Of a stretch of 64,000 nt of DNA, positions 25,401 through 33,332 are shown in pieces; within the stretch, counting starts at the first letter, position 1, and each line of letters begins with the position of its first letter. The stretch is from the NCBI RefSeq assembly GCF_003028415.1, contig NZ_PYSV01000011.1:62001-126000 (forward strand). The letters run 5' to 3'. The notes beneath the pieces were generated by a model. It had not been told where the DNA came from. It made no database searches and saw only the letters and a program-made list of their open reading frames with translations. This stretch comes from Deinococcus arcticus. Its GTDB lineage: Bacteria; Deinococcota; Deinococci; Deinococcales; Deinococcaceae. Position numbers and translations under genes: made by a program.

Positions 25401-26162
25401 CTAGAACGGCGCGGCGCGGACATTCTGCACGGGGTTGGCCTGGCCAGGGTCCAGCATCAGTTCCAGATATTCGCGTCCCTGCAGGGCGTCAATCATGGCA
25501 AAGGGGTGGTCTTCGGGGAGCAGAATGCCGCCTTCCATCTGGGTGTGGCCGTACACGCCGAAGCTCAGGCCCGCCATGCGCACGTACTCTGGCGAATCCC
25601 GGTACCAGCGCTTGGCGCTGTGGTCGGCATAGAACAGGTCGTCGTAGTGGGCGTGGGCCGGCAGGGGCGAGACGTGGGCAAACTGCACGCCCCCCACGCG
25701 CACTTCGCGGGGAAAGGTGCGCATCCAGGCGGCCAGATGGTCCGGCAGGTGCAGGCCACCGTGTTCAGGGTCGAATTCGGCGTGAATCAGGCCGCCGCTG
25801 GTGCCCAGCATGTAACTGGTGTTCAGCACCGCGTCGTCGTGGTTGCCCAGAATGATGTGAATGGCGTGCGGCGCCGCGGCCTGGTACGCCTTGAGGCGCT
25901 CAAGGTGCTTGACCTGTTCGCGCGCGGCCACAAACAGGTGGTCGGGATTGCGCGGGTCAAAGCGGGGCACGCCCGTCAGGCGGCTGTATTCACGCTCATT
26001 TTTGGGATGCACCAGATCCCCGATCAGGACCACCTGATACAGTCCGGCCTGCACCGGCGGCGTGGGCTGCCCGCCGCCGTCCACACAGCTCGCGGCGCGC
26101 AGTGCGGCCCACAGCGTGTCGAAATCGGCGTGCACGTCACCGAAAGCCAGGAACTTGCGCAT
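25401..26162 (-). CDS. metallophosphoesterase (calcineurin-like)
   Basis: A 253-residue protein with the metal-binding motifs of the family in order: GDVHADFD near the N-terminus, GDLVHP, GNHD (IILGNHDDAV), a His in FAHVSPLPAHAH, and GHT near the C-terminus. Probably a dinuclear-metal phosphatase or phosphodiesterase acting on nucleotides or phosphoproteins; the substrate cannot be told. I chose the ATG at 26162 (MRKFLAFGDVHAD), which places motif I close to the start as is usual; an ATG at 26174 is in frame. Confidence 0.85.
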   Translation of the reverse strand: MRKFLAFGDVHADFDTLWAALRAASCVDGGGQPTPPVQAGLYQVVLIGDLVHPKNEREYSRLTGVPRFDPRNPDHLFVAAREQVKHLERLKAYQAAAPHAIHIILGNHDDAVLNTSYMLGTSGGLIHAEFDPEHGGLHLPDHLAAWMRTFPREVRVGGVQFAHVSPLPAHAHYDDLFYADHSAKRWYRDSPEYVRMAGLSFGVYGHTQMEGGILLPEDHPFAMIDALQGREYLELMLDPGQANPVQNVRAAPF

Positions 26163-26364
26163 TGCCCCCAGCATAGCGGCTGGGCCGCCGGGTGGGCCGC
26201 TTCCCCGGGCCCACCCGCCCAGCCAGGGCCGGCTGACGGCCTCGCCCCTTCCCGGTCAACGGCTCAGCAGAGCGCCGACACAGATCCAGTCCTGGCCCGG
26301 GGCCCTTCTTGCGCGCCCCGCTTCGCTGGGTTCTCGGTTGATCTCGAACCCAGCCGCCAGAGCC

Positions 26365-26964
26365 CTAGCCCTTGAGCAGCGCGTGCAGCTCCTTGTAGAT
26401 GGCCCGGCTTTCTTCCAGGGTCTCGCCGTAGCCGCGCATCAGGATGCGGGCGGCGTCCCCGCCCCTTCCAGCCACCTTCAGCTGCTCCAGCAGGTCCTCA
26501 ATGTGGCGCCGGGCCTTGTCCATCTGGGGATCGCGGGGGGGCTCTGGAGGCAGGGCGCGCGAGGCGGCGGCGCGAGGTGCCGGGGTCTCGGTTTCCAGCT
26601 CGGAGGTATTGGCGCCGTCCTCGGGGTCGTATTCCACCCACAGCGGCTCGCTGCTGGGCTGCACGCCGTAGGTGCGCGCCAGATCGGCCAGGGCCGCCAG
26701 CTTGGCGTCGGCCAGGGTGTGGGCGGTGGCCAGCCCCTCGCGCGCCGCGCCCAGCACACTCAGGCGCGCGCGCACGATGGGCGGCTCCGGGTGGTCGCAG
26801 GCCCAGGTCAGGCTCCAGCCGGGGTCAATGGCGTCCAGTTGCGGGGCCAGCACATCCAGGTCGGGGGTCAGGGTCACGCGGGCCTGGTCGCCCCGCACGC
26901 TCAGGGTGGCCCAGGCGGTCATGCTGGCGCGAAGTGCCTCGCGCACGCGGTGAGGTTCTGCCAT
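26365..26964 (-). CDS. hypothetical protein with possible Rad52/DdrA-like N-terminal domain
   Basis: A 199-residue protein. Residues ~35-105 (VLAPQLDAIDPGWSLTW, then RARLSVLGAAREGLATA, then KLAALADLARTYGV) follow the order seen in the Rad52-like single-strand annealing proteins DdrA/Rad52: a domain helix, a beta strand with a VLG turn, then a helix ending before an LAxxxGV segment. A Pro/Ala-rich linker leads to a helical C-terminus (RRHIEDLLEQLKVAGRGGDAARILM). Similarity is judged by eye and is weak. If right, it would bind single-stranded DNA; otherwise it is an unknown protein. Confidence 0.55.
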   Translation of the reverse strand: MAEPHRVREALRASMTAWATLSVRGDQARVTLTPDLDVLAPQLDAIDPGWSLTWACDHPEPPIVRARLSVLGAAREGLATAHTLADAKLAALADLARTYGVQPSSEPLWVEYDPEDGANTSELETETPAPRAAASRALPPEPPRDPQMDKARRHIEDLLEQLKVAGRGGDAARILMRGYGETLEESRAIYKELHALLKG

Positions 26965-27015
26965 GCGGGCAGTCTACCCACTGCGCGGCCGGCGCGGCGT
27001 GTCCAGGGCGGTCCC

Positions 27016-29382
27016 TCAGGGCTGCAGCGTCAGCACCCGCGTGCGGCCCCAGTCGCCGGGCTGGGTGCTCATGGGCAGGTACTCGCCCGCAATCCAGCGC
27101 CTCATCTGGTCGCTGGCGTGCGGGGCCAGCGGACTGCCCGCCTGTCCCAGGCTGCCGATGTACAGGCTGCGGTCGGGCGCGGCGAGGTCCACAATCTGGC
27201 GGTAGCTGGCGCCGTGGGTCTGGCGGAAGGTGCCGTGTTCAGGGCGGGCCACGTTCACCGTGTTCGTGCCGCCCGGGGTGGGGGCCGCGTGGTTAAACAG
27301 CCACGCCAGGGCGCTCACCTTGCCAAACGCCCGGTGGTTGCTGGCCACCTGATGCAGCTGGCCGTAGGTCCAGCTGGTCATGTCGTTCCCCAGGCGCGTG
27401 CGCAGGTCAGCCAGAGCGGCGTCCAGGCTGCGGGTCAGCAGGGCGGCGCAGTTGCCCCGGCCCTGCACGGCGCACAGTTCGCCCTGCTGCTGCAGCTGCC
27501 GCAGCACCGAGAGGCTGTTCATGACCGTGTCCTGGCCCAGTTCGTCGCGCGCCATCTCCTGCAGCGCCATCAGCCACGCCTCGAACAGCAGCCCCGCGCG
27601 GGTCTCCACGGTCAGGCGGCCGTCCCAGGCGCGCAGCTCGGCCAGGGCGCGCCGGGCGTCGTCGCTGCCGGGGGCGGTGGCCAGCAGCAGGGAGCGGAAA
27701 TCGCGCCACACGAGGCTCTGGGTGTCCAGCTGCGCGGCCTTCATGTCCTGCAGGCTCAGCTTGGGTCTGGTCCCCAGCAGCTCGGTGATGCGCTCGGCGC
27801 GGTAGGGCTCGGCCCAGTTGCGCGCGTTGCCCAGGTTGAAAGGGTACCCCTGGGGCACCACCTGGTTATTGGCGGTGATCACCAGCCCGTCGGCGGGGTT
27901 GTACACGTGTGGCAGCTGCGCGAAGGGAATAAAGCCCTGCCACTCGCGCGTGCCGTCGCCAGAGACTGGCAGGCTGCCGTCCCAGCCGGCGCGAATGGGC
28001 ACGCGGCCGGGGGCGTAGTAGCCGGTGTTGCCGTCCACATCGGCGTACACAAAGCTCTGGCTGGGGGCCACGTAGCGCGACAGGGCCCGGGTGAAGTCGC
28101 CCCAGTTCTGGGCGTAGTTCAGGCCCAGAAAGGCGTCCATGGTGGTGTCGCGTGGTTGCAGGGCCGTCCATTTCAGGGCCACGCGCGGGCCCAGGTCGGC
28201 GGCTCCGGCGTCACTGATGATGGGCCCATGCGCACTTTCGCGCACGGTGAGGGTGACGTCCGGCTGCCCCTTGACCCGGATGGTTTCGGTGCGGGTGCGC
28301 AGCGGGGTGCCCTCCGGCTCGATGTACAGGTCCTGCACATCGGGGTTCACGTTGGTGACCCCCCAGGCCACGCGGTCGTTGCGCCCGATCACGATGGCGG
28401 GCAGGCCCGGAATGCTGGCGCCGATGGACTTCAACTGACTGCCCTGCAGGTCGGCCAGATACCACAGCATGGGCGCCGTGAGCGACAGGTGGGGATCGTC
28501 GGCCAGCAGCGGTTTGCCGCTGACGGTGCGCTGGCCGGACACCACCCAGTTGTTGCTGCCCTTGCCCGGCACCGCCTGCAGCCCCAGTTCGCGCGCGGCG
28601 GCGAGGTGGGCGCGCAGGGCCGCCAGGGTGGCGTCTGGGAGCGCCGGGGCAGCTGAGGTGGGGGCCGCGCGCCTCGTGCGCTCAGGCAGCTCATCGGCGC
28701 TGAGGATGGTGGGCGCACCCGCCGGATAGGGCGCGGTGACCTGATCCAGGCCGCCTTCGCCCAGGCGCTGCACCACGCGGGCGTTCAGCACCTCTTCGTC
28801 ATAATTGCCGCCCAGGTCAAAGGCCATCAGTTTGCTCCACGACAGGCTGTCCACCTCCTGCCAGGGTTCGGGGGTGTAGCCCAGAATGCGGAATTCGGGG
28901 GCCACCTTGCCCTGGGCCTGCGCGGCGTTCACGCCCGCCGTGTAGGCGCGGATCAGGCGGCGCGTGCGGGGCTCCAGGGCCGGCAGCGCCGAGAGGGCCG
29001 CGCGCTGAAAGCCCCAGGTGCGCAGAAAGCGGTCCTGCGCCAGGGCCGGCTCGCCCAGCACCTCCGCGAGGCGGCCCTGGGCCACGCGGCGCTGAAAGTC
29101 CATCTGCCACGCGCGGTCCTGCCAGTGCACGAAGCCCAGGGCAAACACTGCGTCCTCGTCGCTCTGGGCGCGGATATGCGGCACACCCCAGGCGTCGCGG
29201 GTGACCGCCACCGGTGCCCCCAGGCCCGGGGCACTCAGCGTACCGGCCGTTCGCGGCTCAGAGGTGGCGCGCAGCCACATGTACGCGCCCCCGCCTGCCG
29301 CGCCCAGCAGCCCCAGTGTGACCAGCAGCCCCAGCGCTGCCCGCTTGCCCCAAGAGGGGCGCCTCCTGCCCAGTGTCGTCAT
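27016..29382 (-). CDS. penicillin acylase family protein (Ntn hydrolase)
   Basis: A precursor of about 788 residues. An N-terminal membrane/signal segment (RAALGLLVTLGLLGAAGGGAYMWL) indicates export. The alpha-chain region (VTRDAWGVPHIRAQSDEDAVFALGFVHWQDR) is typical. The autocatalytic cleavage site is KGSNNWVV, where Ser276 would become the N-terminal nucleophile of the beta chain. Likely hydrolyses amides such as acyl-homoserine lactones or beta-lactam side chains; the real substrate is unknown. An ATG at 29400 is an alternative start; neither has a clear ribosome-binding site. Confidence 0.9.
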   Translation of the reverse strand: MTTLGRRRPSWGKRAALGLLVTLGLLGAAGGGAYMWLRATSEPRTAGTLSAPGLGAPVAVTRDAWGVPHIRAQSDEDAVFALGFVHWQDRAWQMDFQRRVAQGRLAEVLGEPALAQDRFLRTWGFQRAALSALPALEPRTRRLIRAYTAGVNAAQAQGKVAPEFRILGYTPEPWQEVDSLSWSKLMAFDLGGNYDEEVLNARVVQRLGEGGLDQVTAPYPAGAPTILSADELPERTRRAAPTSAAPALPDATLAALRAHLAAARELGLQAVPGKGSNNWVVSGQRTVSGKPLLADDPHLSLTAPMLWYLADLQGSQLKSIGASIPGLPAIVIGRNDRVAWGVTNVNPDVQDLYIEPEGTPLRTRTETIRVKGQPDVTLTVRESAHGPIISDAGAADLGPRVALKWTALQPRDTTMDAFLGLNYAQNWGDFTRALSRYVAPSQSFVYADVDGNTGYYAPGRVPIRAGWDGSLPVSGDGTREWQGFIPFAQLPHVYNPADGLVITANNQVVPQGYPFNLGNARNWAEPYRAERITELLGTRPKLSLQDMKAAQLDTQSLVWRDFRSLLLATAPGSDDARRALAELRAWDGRLTVETRAGLLFEAWLMALQEMARDELGQDTVMNSLSVLRQLQQQGELCAVQGRGNCAALLTRSLDAALADLRTRLGNDMTSWTYGQLHQVASNHRAFGKVSALAWLFNHAAPTPGGTNTVNVARPEHGTFRQTHGASYRQIVDLAAPDRSLYIGSLGQAGSPLAPHASDQMRRWIAGEYLPMSTQPGDWGRTRVLTLQP

Positions 29383-29466
29383 GTGATGTGCGCGCAGCAT
29401 AGCGAAGTTCGCGCCGCCCCCCGGTGGGTGGGGGCGGCGCGGCGGGCACAGGCTGGAACGCGCGGC

Positions 29467-29844
29467 CTAGAACTCTTCGTGAATCAGCGCGGCGTTGGCC
29501 TGGACGCAGCGCTCGTGCAGCGGCAGGCGCTCGGCCAGCATCAGCAGCGCGTGAACATCGGTGTGCGACAGCCCCGAGCGGAAACTGGCGGCCACCGGGG
29601 TGGTAAAGCAGGGCTGCGGCTCGGGCAGGGTGCAGTCCAGCACGCAGAACTCAAAGGCGCTGTCCTCGGGGCGCGACATCTGGCGGGTCACGGCGGCGCC
29701 GTAGCCGTTGGCAAAGCGGAACACCAGCAGTTCAGCGCCGGGCAGCGTGTGGCGCTCAGGCAGGGCCGTGACCTGCGGAAAGGCCGCTGCGGGCACAAAC
29801 AGCAGTGGATTGATGGAAAACCCGGTCGGGTCATGCAGAGTCAT
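29467..29844 (-). CDS. hypothetical protein
   Basis: A 125-residue protein beginning MTLHDPTGFSINPLLFVPAAAF. AGGAGG lies 11 bp before the ATG, slightly long spacing. The middle is strand-rich with an aromatic pattern (ELLVFRFANGYGAAVTRQM), then FEFCVLDC and a helical C-terminus. No family recognised. It is transcribed divergently from the MFS transporter gene. Confidence 0.65.
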   Translation of the reverse strand: MTLHDPTGFSINPLLFVPAAAFPQVTALPERHTLPGAELLVFRFANGYGAAVTRQMSRPEDSAFEFCVLDCTLPEPQPCFTTPVAASFRSGLSHTDVHALLMLAERLPLHERCVQANAALIHEEF

Positions 29845-30066
29845 GGTTGAATCCGCCTCCTTTTGCTGGCCCCGTCGCGGGAACCGCACACCGTCAAGTC
29901 TGGGTAATCTTGCGCCGCGCAACTGACAGGGGCCTTACGGGAAGCAAGGTCAAGGCCGCCCGAAGGGACCGGCGGGCCGAACATGAGCGCGGCGCGGGGC
30001 CCAACCAGACCCCCAGCGGTGTGCTCCGCGCTCCAGCCCCGGGCGCCCCCGGGTACAATCGGCGCG

Positions 30067-31209
30067 ATGCTCTGGCGGCGGCCCCTGACCATGTTGCGGC
30101 TGCTGCTCCTGCTGGCCCTGAGCGAGACGGTGCGCGCCGCGCTGTTCGTGGGGGTGCTGCCCCTGGCGGGCCCGCAGCTGGGCCTGGGCGCCGCCGTGAT
30201 TGGCCTGATGGCCGGGGTGCACTACCTGGCCGACGCGCTGGGGCGCGGGCCCGCCGGGGTTCTCGTGGCGCGCGTGGGCCTGGGCCCCAGCCTGCTGACC
30301 GGCGCCCTGCTGGGGGGCCTGACCCTGGCACTGGTTCGCCAGGGGCCCAGCGCGCCGGCCGCTGTGCTGGCGTGTGCGCTGTGGGGGCTGGGCACGGCCG
30401 CGCTGTGGCCCGCCGTCATGAGCGCCTCGCAGGCGCTGGCCCACCCGGCACGCACCGCCCGCGCCCTGACGGTGACCAACCTGACGGCCGTGCCCGCTGT
30501 GCTCACCGGCGCGCTGGTGGCCGGACCCCTGATGCAGGACTGGCCCCAGGCGGTGTGGACCGGGCTGCTGCTGCTGCAGGGCGCCGCCGCTGCCCTGGCC
30601 CTGAGCCTGTGGCGCGCCGCCGTGCCGCTGCGCCCGGTGCCGGTGCCCTGGCGCGAGTGGCGCCCGGTGGCCGCGCTGCTGCCCACCGCCTTTGTGCAGA
30701 CCCTGGCGCCGGGGCTGCTGGTGACCACCCTGTACCCCATGCTGGCGCACCTGGGGCTGGGCCTGGGGGACCTGCTGCTGCCCGGCGCCCTGACCGGGGC
30801 CCTGATTGGCGCCAGCGCCGCGCTGCTGGGCCGCGTGGCCGACCGCGACCACCCGCGCCGGGCGCTGCTGCCGGGGCTGGCGCTGCTGACAGGCGGCTTT
30901 GCCGTGGCGGCCCTGACCGGCGCCCAGTTTCTCTGGGGCCTGGCGGCGCTGGCGGGCGTGGGCTTCGGCGCCTTTCTGACCGGCTGGAACGGGCTGGTGG
31001 CCCGCACCCTGCCGCAGGGGCAGCGCGCGGCTGCCTGGGGCGCCGTCATGACCGCCGAGGCTCTGGGCGCCGCCGCCGGCCCCATGCTGGGCGGCGCCGC
31101 GTGGCAGCTGTGGGGCGTGGCCGGGGTGTTCGGGCTGGGCACGCTGGCGTTTGGCGGGGCGCTGCTGTATGTGGCGGGGCAGGGGGGGGCCGTAAGCCAT
31201 GAGCCATGA
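30067..31209 (+). CDS. MFS-type transporter
   Basis: A 380-residue polytopic membrane protein with about 11-12 hydrophobic segments, starting MLWRRPLTMLRLLLLLALSET. A conserved-type loop between segments 2 and 3 (YLADALGRGPAGVLVARVG) resembles motif A of the major facilitator superfamily. Probably an efflux permease; substrate unknown. The last residues (SHEP) and the stop codon are encoded by a heptamer repeat that continues past the gene, so the C-terminus could vary in length between strains. Confidence 0.85.
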   Translation: MLWRRPLTMLRLLLLLALSETVRAALFVGVLPLAGPQLGLGAAVIGLMAGVHYLADALGRGPAGVLVARVGLGPSLLTGALLGGLTLALVRQGPSAPAAVLACALWGLGTAALWPAVMSASQALAHPARTARALTVTNLTAVPAVLTGALVAGPLMQDWPQAVWTGLLLLQGAAAALALSLWRAAVPLRPVPVPWREWRPVAALLPTAFVQTLAPGLLVTTLYPMLAHLGLGLGDLLLPGALTGALIGASAALLGRVADRDHPRRALLPGLALLTGGFAVAALTGAQFLWGLAALAGVGFGAFLTGWNGLVARTLPQGQRAAAWGAVMTAEALGAAAGPMLGGAAWQLWGVAGVFGLGTLAFGGALLYVAGQGGAVSHEP

Positions 31210-31227
31210 GCCATGAGCCATGAGCCA
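31199..31227. repeat. tandem heptamer repeat (GAGCCAT)n
   Basis: Four consecutive GAGCCAT units, preceded by a partial unit, overlap the end of the MFS gene. Such perfect short tandem repeats can change copy number by replication slippage. Confidence 0.85.
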
Positions 31228-31255
31228 TTTTCTCGCGGCGCTCAGCGCCAGAGCG

Positions 31256-32110
31256 CTACAGCGTGCAGGCGGCGGTGATCCACCAGCCGGGGTGGGCGCG
31301 GCTCAGGGCCTGGGCGGCCTCGTGGGCGTGGGCGTCGTCGCGGGCCAGGGCAAAGCAGGTGCTGCCCGAACCGCTCATGAGGGGAGAGTGCAGCCCGGCG
31401 GTGCCCAGGGCCTGCAGCGCCGCGCGGATGGGAGCGTGGCGGGCGGCCACAGGGCCTTGCAGGGTATTGAGGTAGGGCACCGGGCGGCCGTTGGACAGGG
31501 CGGCCACAATCGCCTCAACGTCCAGGGCGGTGGTAAAGGCTTCCTCGGCGTCCAGCCAGCGGTAGGCGTCGCGCGCACTGACCTCTACCCCGGGGTTCAC
31601 CAGCACCAGGGCCGTGCGCGGCACCGGAATGGGCGACAGAATCTCGCCGGTGCCGGCCGCCGTGGCCGCGTGGCCCAGCAGAAAGAACGGCACGTCGGCG
31701 CCCAGGCGCCGGGCCAGGGGAGCAAGCGCCACCCCGGCCGGGTACAGCCGTGCCAGGGCCATCAGGGTGGTGGCGGCGTCGCTGCTGCCGCCCCCCAGCC
31801 CCGAGGCCAGCGGCAGGCGTTTGTGCAGGGTGATGGCCGCGCCCGTGCTTACCCCAGCGGCATCCAGATAGGCGCGCGCCGCGCGGTACACCAGATTGCG
31901 CTCGTCGGTGGGCAGCTCGGCGCCCTCCACGCGCAGGCTCAGGGTGGGGGCCGGAGCCAGTTCCAGGTCGTCGCCCACGTTCAGCGGCACCATCAGGGAA
32001 TGCAGGTCGTGGTAGCCGTCGGCGCGCTGCGAGCGCACGCTCAGGCCCAGGTTGACCTTGGCGGGCGCGAAGTACGTGACAGGAGCCGTAGAGGCGGGGC
32101 CGGTCGTCAT
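31256..32110 (-). CDS. ispE: 4-diphosphocytidyl-2-C-methyl-D-erythritol kinase IspE
   Basis: A GHMP-family kinase that phosphorylates CDP-methylerythritol in the MEP isoprenoid pathway. The 284-residue length is normal. Visible motifs are the substrate motif PAKVNLGLSV at the N-terminus, the phosphate-binding loop PLASGLGGGSSDAA, and the C-terminal SGSGSTCFAL. Its start codon overlaps the ispD stop (ATGA), so the two consecutive MEP-pathway genes are coupled. Confidence 0.95.
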   Translation of the reverse strand: MTTGPASTAPVTYFAPAKVNLGLSVRSQRADGYHDLHSLMVPLNVGDDLELAPAPTLSLRVEGAELPTDERNLVYRAARAYLDAAGVSTGAAITLHKRLPLASGLGGGSSDAATTLMALARLYPAGVALAPLARRLGADVPFFLLGHAATAAGTGEILSPIPVPRTALVLVNPGVEVSARDAYRWLDAEEAFTTALDVEAIVAALSNGRPVPYLNTLQGPVAARHAPIRAALQALGTAGLHSPLMSGSGSTCFALARDDAHAHEAAQALSRAHPGWWITAACTL

Positions 32111-32769
32111 GGGCCCTCAGCATCCCACACCGGGGCCAGGGCCTGGGCCAGGGCGAGGTCGCCGGGGGTGGTCACCTTGAACAGCCGCGCGTCGCCGGGC
32201 ACCAGGGCCACCGCGTGTCCCAGCCGCGCCACCAGCCCCGCGTCGTCGGTGGCACTCTGGCCTGCGCGTGCCGCCGCCTCGTGGGCGCGCAGCAGCAGTT
32301 CGCGCCCGAAGGCCTGGGGGGTCTGCACCGCCCACAGGCCCTCGCGCGGCACGAGGTGGCCCCACTGAGGGGGCCCGGCGGCCCCGGCCTGCACCAGGGT
32401 GTCGGCCACCGGCAGGGCCGCTGTGGCCGCGCCCCCCGTCTGGGCCGCCTGGCACAGCGCGGCAATCACGCGGGCGGGCAGGAAGGGCCGGGCCGCGTCG
32501 TGCACCAGCACCACGTCCGCGTCGGTGGCGCGCAGCAGGGCGTGCACGGTGGCCTGCCGGGTGGCGCCGCCGGTGATGGCGCGCGCGGGCAGGTCCGGGG
32601 GCAGGGCGTGGCCGTCGGGGAGCGCCACGAGCACCTCGGCCACATGGGGGGCCAGCGCGGCGACGCTGCGCGCCAGCAGCGAGCGCCCGGCCACGGTCAC
32701 GAACGCCTTGGGCCCCAGGCCCAGCCGGGTGCCGCTGCCCGCCGCCGGAATCAGGGCGGCCACCTTCAT
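32107..32769 (-). CDS. ispD: 2-C-methyl-D-erythritol 4-phosphate cytidylyltransferase IspD
   Basis: Couples CTP to methylerythritol phosphate in the MEP pathway. 220 residues. The nucleotide-binding loop PAAGSGTRLG lies at the N-terminus, with VLVHDAARPF and ITGGATRQATV downstream, all diagnostic. Coupled by ATGA overlaps to ispE downstream and to the ubiX-like gene upstream. Confidence 0.95.
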   Translation of the reverse strand: MKVAALIPAAGSGTRLGLGPKAFVTVAGRSLLARSVAALAPHVAEVLVALPDGHALPPDLPARAITGGATRQATVHALLRATDADVVLVHDAARPFLPARVIAALCQAAQTGGAATAALPVADTLVQAGAAGPPQWGHLVPREGLWAVQTPQAFGRELLLRAHEAAARAGQSATDDAGLVARLGHAVALVPGDARLFKVTTPGDLALAQALAPVWDAEGP

Positions 32770-33332
32770 GCTTCGTTCTCGCGCCAGCGCCGGAAGCCCG
32801 GTACGTCCAGCCGGAACTGGTCGAGCACCCGCGCGGTCACGAAATGCAGCAGCTCCCCGACATCCTGCGGGGCGTGGTAGAAGCCGGGGCTGGCGGTCAT
32901 CACGGTGGCCCCGGCGTCATGGGCGGCCAGCAGGTTCACCAGCATGGGGCGCGGCAGCGGGTCCTCGCGCACCACCAGCACCAGCGGGCGGCGCTCTTTC
33001 AGGGTCACGTGCGCCGCGCGGGTCAGCAGGGTGTCGGCAAAGCCGTGCGCCACCTTGGCCAGGGTGCCCGCGCTGCAGGGAATCAGCAGCATGCCGTCGG
33101 TGCGGAAAGAGCCGCTGGCCACGCTGGCCGCCAGGTCGCGGTCCTCGTGAACCTGCGTGGCCTGGGCGGTCAGGTCCGGCAGCTGCGGCCCGGCGCCCTC
33201 GGCGGTCATCACCCGCTTGGCGCCGCTGCTGACCACAAGGTGCGTCTCCACGTTCAGGGCGCGCAGGGCCTGCAGGGCCGAGAGGGCATACGGCATGCCA
33301 CTGCCGCCTGAAACCCCCACCACCAGCCTCAT
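32766..33332 (-). CDS. ubiX: UbiX-type flavin prenyltransferase
   Basis: A 188-residue protein that prenylates FMN to supply the cofactor of UbiD-type decarboxylases. The N-terminal FMN-binding loop VGVSGGSGMPYA, the central LIPCSAGTLAKVAHGFADTLLTRAA and the LVLVVREDPLPRPMLVNLL segment are typical. It sits in an operon with MEP-pathway genes, which fits a shared prenyl-phosphate supply. Start at the ATG at 33332, overlapping the stop of the upstream TPR gene. Confidence 0.92.
   Translation of the reverse strand: MRLVVGVSGGSGMPYALSALQALRALNVETHLVVSSGAKRVMTAEGAGPQLPDLTAQATQVHEDRDLAASVASGSFRTDGMLLIPCSAGTLAKVAHGFADTLLTRAAHVTLKERRPLVLVVREDPLPRPMLVNLLAAHDAGATVMTASPGFYHAPQDVGELLHFVTARVLDQFRLDVPGFRRWRENEA

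Noticed and set aside
26062..28656. Long rightward reading frame opposite the 199-residue gene and the penicillin-acylase gene
   Set aside because: It runs antisense to well-supported genes and its translation is low-complexity Ala/Gly/Gln/His-rich. This is an artefact of high GC content.
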